NCBI GenBank assembly: GCA_039881145.1
Contig: JAYKKI010000037.1
Span: forward strand, 18,726,501 to 18,790,500
Length of the DNA: 64,000 nucleotides
Source: Druceiella hillmani
Lineage: Eukaryota > Arthropoda > Insecta > Lepidoptera > Hepialidae
Direction of reading: 5' to 3'
A program made the position numbers and the translations under genes. Below are positions 42,201-54,430 of the stretch, piece after piece; position 1 is the stretch's first letter, and the number at the start of each line of letters is the position of its first letter. The notes under the pieces were generated by a model. That model made no database searches and had not been told where the DNA came from. It saw only the letters and a list, made by a program, of their open reading frames with translations.

Positions 42201-43079
42201 GAGATATGTTGTCATAAAAATGTCATGACCATTAATAACTTATCTATTTGTTTATCATTAAATATTTTATTGTGATTGGAAATATCAGAGATACTAAAAT
42301 AAACACAATACAAGAATATACAAAAAAGTGAAACAAACAGATGAGTTGCATTATATTGATGTTAAAAAGTAATTTCATATGTGCATGGTCAAATTAATGC
42401 ACATTTGCTTATATGAATATAATATATACGTACCAAAACATGGTTATATTTTAATACACTTTGAAATGAGAGTTCATATGGGTCCAACGTCTATTTAAAC
42501 GCCTCAAAGATGATAACGTAATTTTGGAAACATTGACCAGTACACGCGTGAGTAAGAAAATAATACACTTCAAGTGAAAATTGTTTAATCAATAATTTTA
42601 TATTAGAATTTTGAGTATTATCTATAGAAATTATTACATTGCATGCCTTTATTGTAATTTTGAAGTAATATTTATAAAAACTTGTATATTTGAATATTTT
42701 AGGTCTGTTTCTTTACCTACGACTTATAACTCGAAATGTGTTTAGTGTTTTTAGGTCAAAAATACAAATCAAACTATGAATGCTGCAACATACTGAACAA
42801 ATTATAGTTTGTATGAATCTTAATTAATTCGTAAAAGACCTATGTATTAGGTCGTCCCACTAAACTACCATTACCATAATAACAAATTGATAAATTTTAA
42901 ATGGCAAAATGAAAATTAAAAATATAATAATAAATATGAAAATTAATAAACTAATATAATAATAGAATATATATTAACAGAATACTTAAAAGTTATATAA
43001 AATAATGCTATTAATATGGAAATAAACGTGTAATTAAAAAAGAGGAATTTTCATTACAATAATTATCATCCGAAAGTTC
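39261..43079. other. AT-rich DNA, nothing recognised
   Basis: A CTAGCGTGACCCGTGCGAAG word at 39774-39793 resembles the 62667-62690 text and may mark mobile-element ends, but no element can be drawn. Otherwise featureless. Confidence 0.45.
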
Positions 43080-43740
43080 ATGCTATTATAAAAAAACTTT
43101 CCTTACACTAAATAAGAATCTGTAGTAAATAAAACATGAAATCATGAAATGTGAAAAAAATAATATATGTAGCATTTTATTCCTTGTTTTATTAACACGT
43201 TGCATGCGCACTTTCTTTTTGCAAAGGAAAGACGTGCTGGTTGGCAATAAGAACAACATGGATAAACAGTCTTTCACTTTAAACATCAAAAATATCTTTT
43301 CTTTGCACACCTGAAGTTTATCACCTTTTACGTTTTGGTTGCCTGGAAGGGATTGTTTTATGATTTTTATAGAACGAGCTGTGATTTTCTTAATAGTTTT
43401 GATTTATATAATCGTGTCTTTTGGTTGGCGCCATTTAAAACACACAAAGTTTTTTATGCAGAATAAACACAAATTTTGTAATATTTCTGCCGCAGGCCAT
43501 AGAATCGTTTGGCGGCTGCTTAAATATTCACAACACTTCTGCTCTATGAAATTCATGTCTTTGCACCATTTTAATATGAATTTGTTTTAGATTTCCTACT
43601 TTGAAGTCAACGTTTTACATAAAGGAATGTAATAAAACAGCTTTATTTTTGGTAATACTGATATAATTTGGTAAAAATCAGGGAGGGGTAACCATTGGGT
43701 TTATCTGGTTTCATTTAGAACATTTTTTACAAACTAAAAT
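43080..43740 (-). repeat. Dispersed repeat D, copy 2 (inverted)
   Basis: The reverse complement of copy 1 at 38170-38830. The 83-codon plus-strand open frame at 43339-43590 is antisense to the repeat and probably meaningless. The equivalent of the coding-like block is present but broken by stops. Confidence 0.6.
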
Positions 43741-44839
43741 ATTTTGACAAACAGAAATAAAAAAAATTCTTTACATTTTATGATAGTATAACTTGACTAT
43801 ATTACACTATGTATACAGGTTTATTATATACATTTATTGATAAAGTATATCAAACTCCCACAAGGTATTAAAGAACAGATGTTATATGTGTACATACAAT
43901 TAGAAAATTAGAGACATAATTACTTTCACATAAGGCCAGAGACTTATATTAGCAAATAAGGTTTAAAAGTATATTAGCTTTTAAAAAGAAACAAGATGTA
44001 AAAAAATCGATAATTGAGTGAGAATAAAAAATGTTTAAATGTATAAGAAACAAAAGATGATGAGCTTTTGGGGGTCAAAAAAATTAATGAGGAATGGAGA
44101 AAATTATATTGAACTTTGCGGTAAAAAAGTTTTCCAGATTCTTTGGTTAATTAATGCTCCCAACTTGAATTTTACCGGTGCGATACAAATATATAGAAAA
44201 TTCTGATTTTCAGTATTAAAATGTTCACCAAGATTTTTAGTCTCCACAAAAAAAGCGTAATTTTAAGTGAGTTTTCATTAAGGGCTGAAAAGTTAGAAAA
44301 AACATTTTTATTCGTTTATATTTAAAGTGAAAACATCCACTTTAAAATAATAGATACTGGAAGTAGCACTGTAATCTTACACGTACGTCTTTCAATAAAT
44401 TAAATTAGATTCCTCTCCAATATCTTCCAAATCATTTCAGTGATAATTTGGGTTGTAAAGAAGCGTGTACTTTAAAACTTTACACAATAATTTATTGAAT
44501 GAAAAGAAAACCACTGCAAAATATAATTTATCATTAGAAAGATAATCTCATGACGACGTAATATATTCCACTCTAAGTCTAAAATTAAAAAGAAACAGGA
44601 AGATCATTGTGAACTTATTCCAGAGATGGTAAATAAATTTGATTTGAAGAGTGCGGTTCTGTTAATTTCATTTAGATTATTCTTGCTTTCGAGTTATTTT
44701 CTCCTCATATCATTTTAAAAACTCCTTTTTAAAATAATTCAAAACGTTATAGTCTAAAGAAATATTTCGATACTTTTTAGTGCTTTGCTGACTTTTTGTT
44801 TATTTATTCTCTTTTTTACACATAACAAGTTCTCCTATA
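43741..44839. other. AT-rich DNA, nothing recognised
   Basis: No gene, RNA or repeat is supported here. Confidence 0.55.
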
Positions 44840-45095
44840 ACCGATTAAAATATTATGGGACCATTGTTTAGGAAGTCACCGATTTCAAATAAATGCTCGT
44901 TTCGTTTAAATCGATGAGCCCGAATAAATTCAAAAGTAGAGCAGCGAAAAGCTTTCTGTAAAAAATCCCAAACAATACGTTCACTTTTTCCCAGTCGAGC
45001 TGAATGCAATTTCAAAGGTCGCTTCGCGGCTGAATAAAAAATCATTTTCAAAAAGGTTGCGAAATATTCGGAAACTGCTTGATTTTCTCGAACGC
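44840..45095 (-). repeat. Dispersed repeat B, copy 2 (inverted)
   Basis: The reverse complement of the 4850-5125 pattern. It retains a 68-codon open frame on the repeat's own strand (complement of 44845-45051) that copy 1 does not keep. The frame is not recognised: it may be a remnant of a coding repeat or chance. Confidence 0.6.
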
Positions 45096-45383
45096 AAAGT
45101 GAGGATTTCTGTGCATTGACTCATTTTATTATGTAAATGAAAAGAATGAAAACTCGGCTTGTTTCGATATACCTATATGGTTATAAAAAATAAAAATATT
45201 TGATAGGAAATTTCATATAATGCCGCCATTTTTCTTTCTTGTATTAAAGAAATTATGAAATAGTACAAAATTTCTTAGATTTAATATCTTTTAAAGATTG
45301 TCGTATATTTGTATATTTAGGACCGATTATCGAATTAAGAAATATATTTCAATCGAATTGGGAATAGCAGCATACCAAACTCG

Positions 45384-45580
45384 CCATCGGCGTGGTGTGT
45401 TGTGTTGATCACAAAATATACGGTCTTTTACGGTGCAGCGCACCGTGGGGACCCAGGTTCGATTCCCCGCTGTTCATCGAGCGGGGCTGGACTGGTGTTA
45501 TGATTGACTATAAGAGATTGCTCTCATAGTAATAAGTCAGCCATATGTATCAATTATATACTTTAAAGTAGATAAATAAA
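45384..45580 (+). mobile_element. tRNA-derived SINE, copy 2
   Basis: Same family as 26234-26433, opposite orientation. It begins around GGCGTGGTGTGTTGTGTTGA. The B box GGTTCGATTCC is at 45456-45466, followed by CTGTTCATCGAGCGGGGCTG and a GATAAATAAA tail. Differences from copy 1 are scattered substitutions over the whole length. Confidence 0.85.
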
Positions 45581-45825
45581 CTCGAATTAGTTTAAATTAC
45601 TTCATCGTTGCCTTTAATATATGATTTAAAACCCTTTTGTTAATTCTTAGTTTTGATGGGTTATCAAGACATTCAAAGTAAGTGTAACTATCCATTTTTT
45701 AAATCGTAGTACAATAAATTAATGTTCAATACAAATGATTTGTAACATTTGTATTGATTAACTTTGAACATCGCTCTACGTAATAAGATATAAAGCATTG
45801 GATTAAGATTTGGTTCTTAATTTAA
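45581..45825. other. AT-rich spacer with a small hairpin
   Basis: AATACAAATG and CATTTGTATT near 45730-45757 form a 10-bp inverted pair. Nothing else recognised. Confidence 0.5.
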
Positions 45826-45950
45826 ACACAAATGAAACTACGTGATGTAGTATTATTTCTACTTTCTTTAATTTCTTTACCACGACCTAGGTTTACAACA
45901 TCTTCAGGTGGGATATTAGAAAAAAAATATCTTTGTTAATAAAAATATAA
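45826..45950 (-). repeat. Dispersed repeat E, copy 1
   Basis: The reverse complement matches 63775-63890: CACCTGAAGATGTTGTAA, ACCTAGG.CGTG.TAAAGAA, AAAGAAAGTAGAAA and ACTACATCACGTAGTTTCAT. Copy 2 has an extra TACAACGAA-type stretch. Confidence 0.7.
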
Positions 45951-47280
45951 AAATGAATTGAAAAAAAACATATCTAGCAAAGATTAGACAATAACATTTA
46001 GTATTTTTAACCAGAGTTTCAATATCACCCTATCTTATGCCATCGATGCCTACGAAAGTTCTCCATAGAGCGTTGCTGATCTCGTGCATGTTTAATTATT
46101 CTCGTATGACTTCTTAAATTTTTTGAGTAAATACTTGACCCAGATCTGAGTCGGAAGCGACTAGCGCCACTAAATCATAAATAAGTTAAAATAAAATAAA
46201 CATGCAAACTTTTTGTATCACAGAAAAGAGAACGACATAATAAATCAAACGGTATTACCAAATTGTACGCAACCGTTCATGTGCAGCATACAATTATTTT
46301 AGATGCTATGATTTTCAAAAATTGTGTGATTTTGTTTCGTTTTGAAATTTTTGTATGTAAATTTGGGACGAATGTAAGAATTTATCTATTACGTGGTGCG
46401 TAGTAATTTATTACTGAAATGTCTATTTTGTATTTGTTAGAATATCTTTGTAATTACTTGTTTTTTCTAAGGCAGGAAATATATGATGAAGCAGTGGAAA
46501 CGTTAGTTTTGTTTAAGAAAGATATTAGTAATATTATTATTACACATATATCAATAAAAATTTCGGAACGGCGTAAGGATTTTACCCCTTTTAAATTTGT
46601 TATTTTGTTTATTTTTCCCATGCGACGTGTTTATTTTTATGGTCATTAGATATGTTGTTTTGTGCTTGTTTATAAAGGTATTTTCTGTTATGGTGAATTT
46701 CCCTATGTCAATAAGTAAAACACACAATTAAAAAAAAATATTTTTGTTCTTTTTATAAGCCATTTGATTTGCACTATTCTTTTTTATTCCGAAACGTATA
46801 ATGGACCTAAGTCCATTATTATCAGAAATTAGGATTATCAGAAAAATAATTGCATTACTTGTTGGTATTGCATTTAGTTATAATTTTATTTTAATTGTTG
46901 TTTTGTTGTTTTTTGCACACAGAACTCAAATGGCTAATAAGAAACATATTTTTATATTGGCATTAACGATTTTTTATTTACCATTACCTTTAACTATTAT
47001 TTATTCTTTTTTAGTATAGTATCGATAACTGTGCTTTAAGAAGACTTTCCTTTTCTAAATCTTTTTTTATATAGAAACGGTAGGTTTTTTTTATTATTTT
47101 TCACAATTTTAATTACATAAGTATGTTGCTAATGCTACCTTATCACTTAATTTTTTCTCAATATTTAATTACCATGGAATATCAAATTTCCAAATTTTAC
47201 ATTATTTTATCAGAAGCAGTATAATGAGTATATATAAACAAAATCATATTTTATGAAATAAAATAATATAGATTAAATGT
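45951..47280. other. AT-rich DNA, T-rich hydrophobic open frames only
   Basis: Open frames at 46419-46649 and 46801-47019 encode hydrophobic peptides typical of T-rich DNA. The second opens at an 8-bp hairpin (TAATGGAC/GTCCATTA). No splice, family or codon evidence supports either. Confidence 0.45.
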
Positions 47281-48465
47281 TAATTAGTGAAAATACCACC
47301 AATTTAAATATAAAATGACATGAGACTTAATAAAGTTCTCTTCTAGCTTATAAAAGCAGACTTAGACTTACATCAAGTTTAATTAAGTAGCAAATTTTTA
47401 ATACATTAGTTTAAAAAAGAGAATGATCTTGAAAATAGATTTAATATGATTAAATTTGAGGAATAATAAAATATTTAAAAACCAAAGCACTTTTTATGAA
47501 ATTTAGTTGCTGCGAAAGTAAATCAAATCTTGAGAATTTACTATTATTGCTAACTATATATTAAAATAAAATATGTCATGTTACTGACATTCAGTTACAA
47601 GATATGAGGGGAAAAAAGGAAAATCGTGTATAACATTTTACATGAGTATGAAGAAAAACCGTAACTAGATGTATAATTTGTAAAAGAAGCTAATAACAAT
47701 AACATTTTCTTTTGATTATGAGTTTTTTAAAAGTTACATCACGTCAATACTTTTAAAATTTTGTCTTAACTTTTCCGAGTTTCATTTTTCTCTAAAAAAT
47801 TAATGCACAACTTATAAATATTATTTACTTAAATATTATACAACCGTATCATTGTTTACATATATATCTCATTGGTTTTCGCCTCGCCTGGGTGTAATTA
47901 TCTTACATATTACACGAAACTCTGAAACAGTACCTAGCATCAAATAACCCTGAAATTGTTATAGTATAACCGAACTTATAACCGAAACGTTATAACCGAA
48001 ACACAAAATTCATTGGACATTAATTGAATATATCTTTATCAAAAAAGTAACAGTCTTTTAAGGTTAACGAAAATGATAGATTTTATGTGTAAAAGGGTGG
48101 AATAGAGTCTAAAATGGTAGATTACACTTTCTACTTTGTGTAAAAGAGCAAGGCATATATAAACACAATGACGTATGTCAAAGTCGTGTATGTAAAAATA
48201 ATTAATTCATTTTTAATATCACTTGTATGATATTAAAAATTAAAGAAATTATCATTTTTTATTAGATCATATTCATTTGCATAACAAAGATAAGTGATCG
48301 GCAAAATTTTAATTAAATTTTCTAGTCCGAAGAATGTTACGGCTTTGAAACAAAAGAAAGGAAACGGCGTGGAATGGTCTCAGTGAAATTTAATTTTGTC
48401 GGTGAAGTCGGGTTATTTATTATTCGACTCAAGCTAAAAGTAATGAGCAATGTTCCTTTGTTCCT
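47281..48465 (+). repeat. Dispersed repeat A, copy 2
   Basis: Collinear with 951-1600 on the same strand, with about 540 bp of extra sequence. The right edge TTATTTATTATTCGACTCAA is nearly identical to the corresponding part of copy 1. Confidence 0.65.
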
Positions 48466-49536
48466 TGGTTGGAAGTTTTAACCGACCACACTAAGTTATA
48501 TGTAAATTACAATTGGAAAATATTTTTATGATTATTTAAGCTAATGATGTTTTTTCTCTATAGTTTTAGCTCTTGTGCAATTTGGTCGAAGTATTTCCAA
48601 AATTTTAATAAATGCTTTCATGGAATACTAATGAGGTATCAAGAAAATCGGTTCGGATATTTGTGTGTTAATGACGCTTAAACAGTGTAAAATCCAAATA
48701 ACATATATGTCACTTTTAAATCCAGAATCAGCAGAATCCCTCTGGCATGGAATTCTGTGATTTTTTTCAATTATAACAATATATTACTCATATATTTAGC
48801 CATACTTAATGACTATTATGTTTAGAATAATGTTTTACATTAAAATTGATATAAATCATTAACGGCACACATATTAGCAATTATTTCTATAACTGCCTTC
48901 GCCGTCACGTAAATACTCGTAGTAGCTTATATGGTATAAGTAACTGTATAACTTTTATTAAAAATACAGTTAAACGAATTAAAACAACAATCAATCCTAT
49001 AAGTATTTAGTATAACAGGTATGAATTTACAATATCTGCAAGACAATGCTCATCCTGTCTCCAACTTTTATTCCCGAAATACTCAATTTTTTTTAGAATA
49101 AAATATTCTTTTCCTCTTTATTAGGGACTGATCTATCTGAAAAATAATGGAGCACAAAAATTACAATCTTCAACGATGAAAAAAGACAGAAAATAACAAA
49201 CACTTTCTCAAAATAACTCTCACCTACTATAATATATTCTGAAAAAGCAAAGATAACTAACTCGACACATGACATGACATAACATTAAAGGGCATGGAAA
49301 AACAATGTTATTAAGTATTATTACTATTTCCGTTTTTTTATTGTCCACGATCTTTAAGAGAACATTCGTCTTCCTAATTAAAGTATTATTCATTATTTAT
49401 TACTGGCAACATAGAAATGAAACGCTGGAACATGTGCATTTTTCTAATTAAAAGACATGAAGAGTATTTTTTGAAAAATGCTAACATAAAAAATATATAG
49501 GGAACTTGTGGAACTTTATTATTTCTGTATATTTAA
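48466..49536. other. AT-rich DNA, nothing recognised
   Basis: The text near 48600-48660 (AAGAAAATCGGTTCGGATAT) resembles wording common in insect mobile elements, but no element can be defined. Confidence 0.45.
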
Positions 49537-49539
49537 ATA

Positions 49540-49605
<66 letters not shown>
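49537..49605. repeat. (AT)n microsatellite
   Basis: AT run with one GTAT interruption near the left edge. Confidence 0.97.
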
Positions 49606-49607
<2 letters not shown>

Positions 49608-50657
49608 ACAATATTTGCTATGTAAAGTTACTGAATTAATCACCCAGTAAAATTTTATAACGATTAGTTTGAATGAAATAAAAAATGAGTCATTTGATTT
49701 GATCACATATAAAATTTTATATATTTTGTTTTCCCCAAGGCATGTAAGAAAATGAAAGGTGTACTATTCGAAGGGTAACCGTAACCTTATTTTTTTTGAG
49801 ATGCTCCACATTCATAATACATTTGAATTAGTTCCTAACGAACATTAAGTATAACTTTCTGATTGATTTTTACATCACGGTTTTGTTCATTCCTATTAAT
49901 ATTTAAAACTAATCAAGTTATGGAAAAATAATATGTCATGCCCAAGTTTCTTGTAAAATAAATAATGTGTAAGTAATATGCAATAAAATTTTCATTTTTT
50001 ATTTACACATTTCCATACGTCTGGGATAAGGAAAGTCATCTTATCAACATCACAATAAACTCTTATATTATACAAGCCATTTGAATAGCTCAAAAAGAAC
50101 AGGAAAATATTTGCATAGTCAAATCTTATATGTTCGATTTTAATTTGAAAACAAATATATGAAGCACGTAACAGATCCATCATATTAATGACTACATATA
50201 CGAGAATTTGGAGGACGAAAAACCAACGGTGCTGATATGGTTCAAACATGAGTTTGTGATCATTAAAGATAGCTATATTTTAAATGTTACAATTAATTTA
50301 CACATTATAAATATTTTTCAAAAATCACCCAATCGACTCGTTTAAGGAGTTTATCTTCACATAATACATTTCACACCAGACGCTTTGACTCCTAGTAATC
50401 AATAAAACGATGCTATTTTTTCTACTTACAGATTTGATTCGACGCAAAGTATGATTCGATGCAAAGCCGTCCAATGTTTAATTTATATTCGTACTCCGGT
50501 AAATTAAAACCCAGCGTGTCAACGTTTTTATTTTTTCAGTCTCCCTTTCTAAAATTATTTTTATTTCATTATTAGATTTTAGTTTTATTTATCCACAACC
50601 TTGGTCGTTGATAAATAAAACTTTAAATGAGCCTGCACCGTTTCATCCTTTACGCCC
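49606..50657. other. AT-rich DNA, nothing recognised
   Basis: No gene, RNA or repeat is supported here. Confidence 0.55.
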
Positions 50658-51404
50658 ACACTTCATAAAATTGACGTAGCAACTACTAAGTGTTACACCA
50701 ATTTTTTAATTAGTGTCTTTTGAATTGTATACAAAATTTTATAAAATATATTCTTGGTGAAGCCAAACGTAATTAATTGCGTCAAAATAGATTTTAACCA
50801 AATTATTTAATAATTGTTAGTTTTGAATTCCCGTATTTTTTATGGTAATTATTATTTACACGATTATTGGTGTTACCATATTCCTGTTATAATTATTTTA
50901 TTACTTTTCCCATTTTTGATCCCAAATTATTTCGAATTTTGTGTGTCGTTATTGTTACTATTGTTATGACTTTTTATTCAACACTCTTAAAAATACTTAA
51001 TGTCAATTTTCCATTTCATATTCTTGTATTTTCTTTTGAATTCTTATGTAAATTATTATTTATGTTATTCAGTTATTGTCATATCTATTTCGTAATCTTC
51101 TTTTATTTTTGTTACTGTCTACTGTGTCATTCTCGCCATTATTTGCATAGTATTTTGTATAGTAGTACTGCCATTGTTTTGATCAATTTTCGTAAATACT
51201 TAACGAAGATTGATATCTGGATGGGGGAATTTGAGGATTCGAGTCTACCAGGGTAAAACTTCTACATCTTTATTATGTAATGACTATTTTTCCCCTGCGT
51301 GAAATTAAAATTAAAATTAAAAATTTCGTTTACAACTAAAAAGACACTAATTAAAGAATTGGTGTAACACTTGGTAGTTGTTATACCAAATTTATCACTT
51401 CTAA
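50658..51404. mobile_element. Long imperfect inverted-repeat element (MITE/foldback-like)
   Basis: The arms are imperfect complements over about 75-90 bp. The best-conserved core, around AACTACTAAGTGTTACACCA and ATTAGTGTCTTTT, lies at 50678-50723 and is mirrored at 51338-51384. About 560 bp of AT-rich DNA lies between. A 129-codon open frame inside (50867-51256) is hydrophobic, T-rich and unrecognised. No clear target duplication was found, so the true boundaries are uncertain. Confidence 0.55.
50751..50778 (+). repeat. 28-bp exact direct repeat, copy 1
   Basis: TTCTTGGTGAAGCCAAACGT continuing AATTAATT, identical to 51674-51701, with weaker similarity for another 15 bases. It overlaps the inner edge of the left arm of the inverted-repeat element. 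Confidence 0.85.
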
Positions 51405-51673
51405 TGAAAGCTCATGGGAACCTACCCTTATTACATAGGGTCCGAAGTTCAGCAGTTGAAGTCTCGGTAAACCTTTCAATCCTGACAGCCAACATAAAAG
51501 TTTTAATTCCAGGTTTAAATTTGATCGGCGAGATGTAAGTGGTACTGTTTCTTTTTAATGAGGGACGAAGCGAATAAGAGCAAAATATTTCACAATCAAA
51601 AGTGTCAAGACTATTCTGAATGTTGTGAAAAATTTAATTTAGTCTGAAAAATAAAATATTTGCATTTGTGTAA

Positions 51674-51701
51674 TTCTTGGTGAAGCCAAACGTAATTAAT
51701 T
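51674..51701 (+). repeat. 28-bp exact direct repeat, copy 2
   Basis: Identical to 50751-50778, 923 bp away. It lies about 270 bp outside the right arm of the inverted-repeat element. Confidence 0.85.
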
Positions 51702-52530
<829 letters not shown>

Positions 52531-52694
52531 ATACGAACCCATAAATCACATCCCTTTTTTGTTTTTTATGATGCTGCACTGGGCCTTTTAAGTAAAAGAA
52601 GAATTATACTAATTGGTTGATCAATACCAAAGATATCAGTTAACATACACAAAACAGACCATACCCATATCGTCAAGACTGTGTATTTGAAACA

Positions 52695-53470
52695 CGAAAT
52701 TTAATGTCTTGGTTCTGCTTGAGATCCAAGGTACTAATTTAAAAACATTAAATCCTGAAATCTTACGGTTTAGGCAGCAGTATCCCTGCAGCGTCAGGCT
52801 GAAGAATTAGAGTCCGAAGTTTCATGACCGTGTCTCTGTGTGAGACTTCCAATACTAATTTAAAAACAGCAGATTGTCAAGTCTCACGATTTAAGCAGAC
52901 GGTATTCCCAAGCAGAAGAAATGAGGAGTTTGAAGAGTCGGAATTAAAAGAGGAGTCAGCGTTTAAGGACAGAGTCTCTGTGTACTAACTTAAAAAAACA
53001 ATAGATCCCTAAATCTCACGATTTAGGCCGGCAGTACCCAACAACATTAAGATCAGAAATTAGAATTCAGTGTTCAATAGCAGAATTTTTGCCTGGTACC
53101 CAAAATATTTTTTTAAAAACAGCAGATACCCAAACCTCACGGTTAAGGAAGGCAGTATCTATGCAGTAACAGGAGTGAGGTGTAGGAAGCAGAAGTCCAG
53201 TAACAGGTTATCTGCCTGAAACTCACAAAACTAATTTGAAAACACACGATGCTCAAGTCTGACGGTTTAGGAACGCAATAACCCTTCACCATAAGGTCTG
53301 AGATATTGGAGCTCGAAGTTTAATGATAGAGACCTGAGACACAAAATACGAATTTAAAAACAGCATATCGTCACGTTTCACTGGGCAGCAGACATTATCT
53401 CTAAAAAATTAGAACTGAGGAGTTGGAACTCGAAGTTCAATGACATAGTCTCCCTGAAGACCTACGGTAC
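52695..53470 (+). repeat. Diverged tandem array, about 121-bp units
   Basis: Units start with ACTAATTTAAAAAC or a variant at 52733, 52854, 52984, 53107, 53230 and 53348. A half unit precedes them and a truncated start follows at 53469. Spacings are 121, 130, 123, 123, 118 and 121. Each unit shares CTCACGGTTTAGGCAG-like, GCAGTATCC-like, GAATTAGAGTCCGAAG-like and AATGACAGAGTCTCTG-like blocks. Units are strongly diverged from one another, so the array is old. Confidence 0.88.
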
Positions 53471-54114
53471 TAGCGAAGTATTATGAAAATCGTAGAAGTA
53501 GGTTTAGTTGAAAAATTGGTCGCAAAATTTAAATCAACAATAACATAAGGAGCGTTAAGCTAAATCAAACCATTTAAAAACAATGGTCATATGTAATAAT
53601 TATTATATATTTACTTTGTTGTTCTCTTTATACGTCAAGACATGTCAAAAGAGTTCAAACTCGAAAAGTTCACTCCTCATCACCGAAAGGTTCCTGTTAT
53701 CATATTCAGGCTCCATCATTGTTAAGGCGTATTCCGATTTTGGTAAAGATCAAATTTATATCACCCCTAATTGTATCTTATTTTATTATCATTAGACCTA
53801 TATGTTTCTAACTTGTTCACATCACCTATGCTGTTCATTGTTATGACATTTAATCTACGTTTATGTGAAACTTCCATGGTCAAGTTCTAACCAAATTCAC
53901 TGACCCTTCCAAAAAAATACCAACAAAATTAGTTAAAAAATAATGGAGATATGAGATAACTTAGAAGAAATAGAAATAGAGTCAATTTTAGGAACTCTTT
54001 CTTTTTTAAAATCCTTAAATTTTATTTTTTATTTTCACATGAAAAAATTTATTTTCACATGCTATATTTGAAACATTAAAATAAAATGATTGCATATAAA
54101 AGTCATTTTTTGCC
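53471..54114. other. AT-rich DNA, nothing recognised
   Basis: A 70-codon open frame at 53583-53795 has no recognisable feature. TTATTTTCACATG occurs twice within 25 bases near 54030-54060. Confidence 0.5.
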
Positions 54115-54430
54115 TTTACTCTACGTGAAGATCCAGGGATTTCCTTTGTAACATCACGTGACTTCCAAGCAATGCTGACTGTGTGGCATTGTGTTTAACC
54201 GAATAGGTCTAAAAGTGAACCTCTTTAAGAACAAAGTGACAGCTAATAGAGTCGTGACCTACAGTTTTACCGCAGAAGACCCGCAATTTGAAATGATAAT
54301 TATCTCTTCTTGGGTCATAATATTAGTTTGTCAAAACACATGAGTTTAGAAATGAACCGATGTATTACACTCGGAGTAGCTAGCGTTCACAAGATGCAGC
54401 ACATTTTTGTACCTAGTATGCTAAAACCGT
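54115..54430 (+). pseudogene. RTE-like reverse transcriptase fragment, plus strand
   Basis: The translated order is SRDFQAMLT, NRIGLKVNLFKNKVTANRVV, TAEDPQFEMI, then after a one-base shift YLFLGHNISLSKHMSLEMNR and CITLGVASVHKMQHIF. This is the stretch between the FADD box and the thumb of RTE-type polymerases: V/IGLK-N-KTK, YLG.-I and RR-I-LG-A--KM blocks. The FADD box just upstream is not intact. It differs from the 22.7-27.2 kb element, so it is a separate insertion or subfamily. Confidence 0.75.

Noticed and set aside
46419..47019. Two hydrophobic open frames that look like membrane proteins
   Set aside because: T-rich DNA gives Phe/Leu/Ile-rich frames by chance; no family motif, splice sites or polyadenylation signal supports them.
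50867..51256. 129-codon open frame, one of the longest in the window
   Set aside because: It begins at a GTG, is T-rich and hydrophobic, and lies within an inverted-repeat element with no recognisable domain.
50691..51373. Solo LTR, because of TGTTACACC and GGTGTAACA at the two ends
   Set aside because: The inverted complementarity continues outward past both words and no matching target duplication flanks them, which fits a foldback-type structure better.
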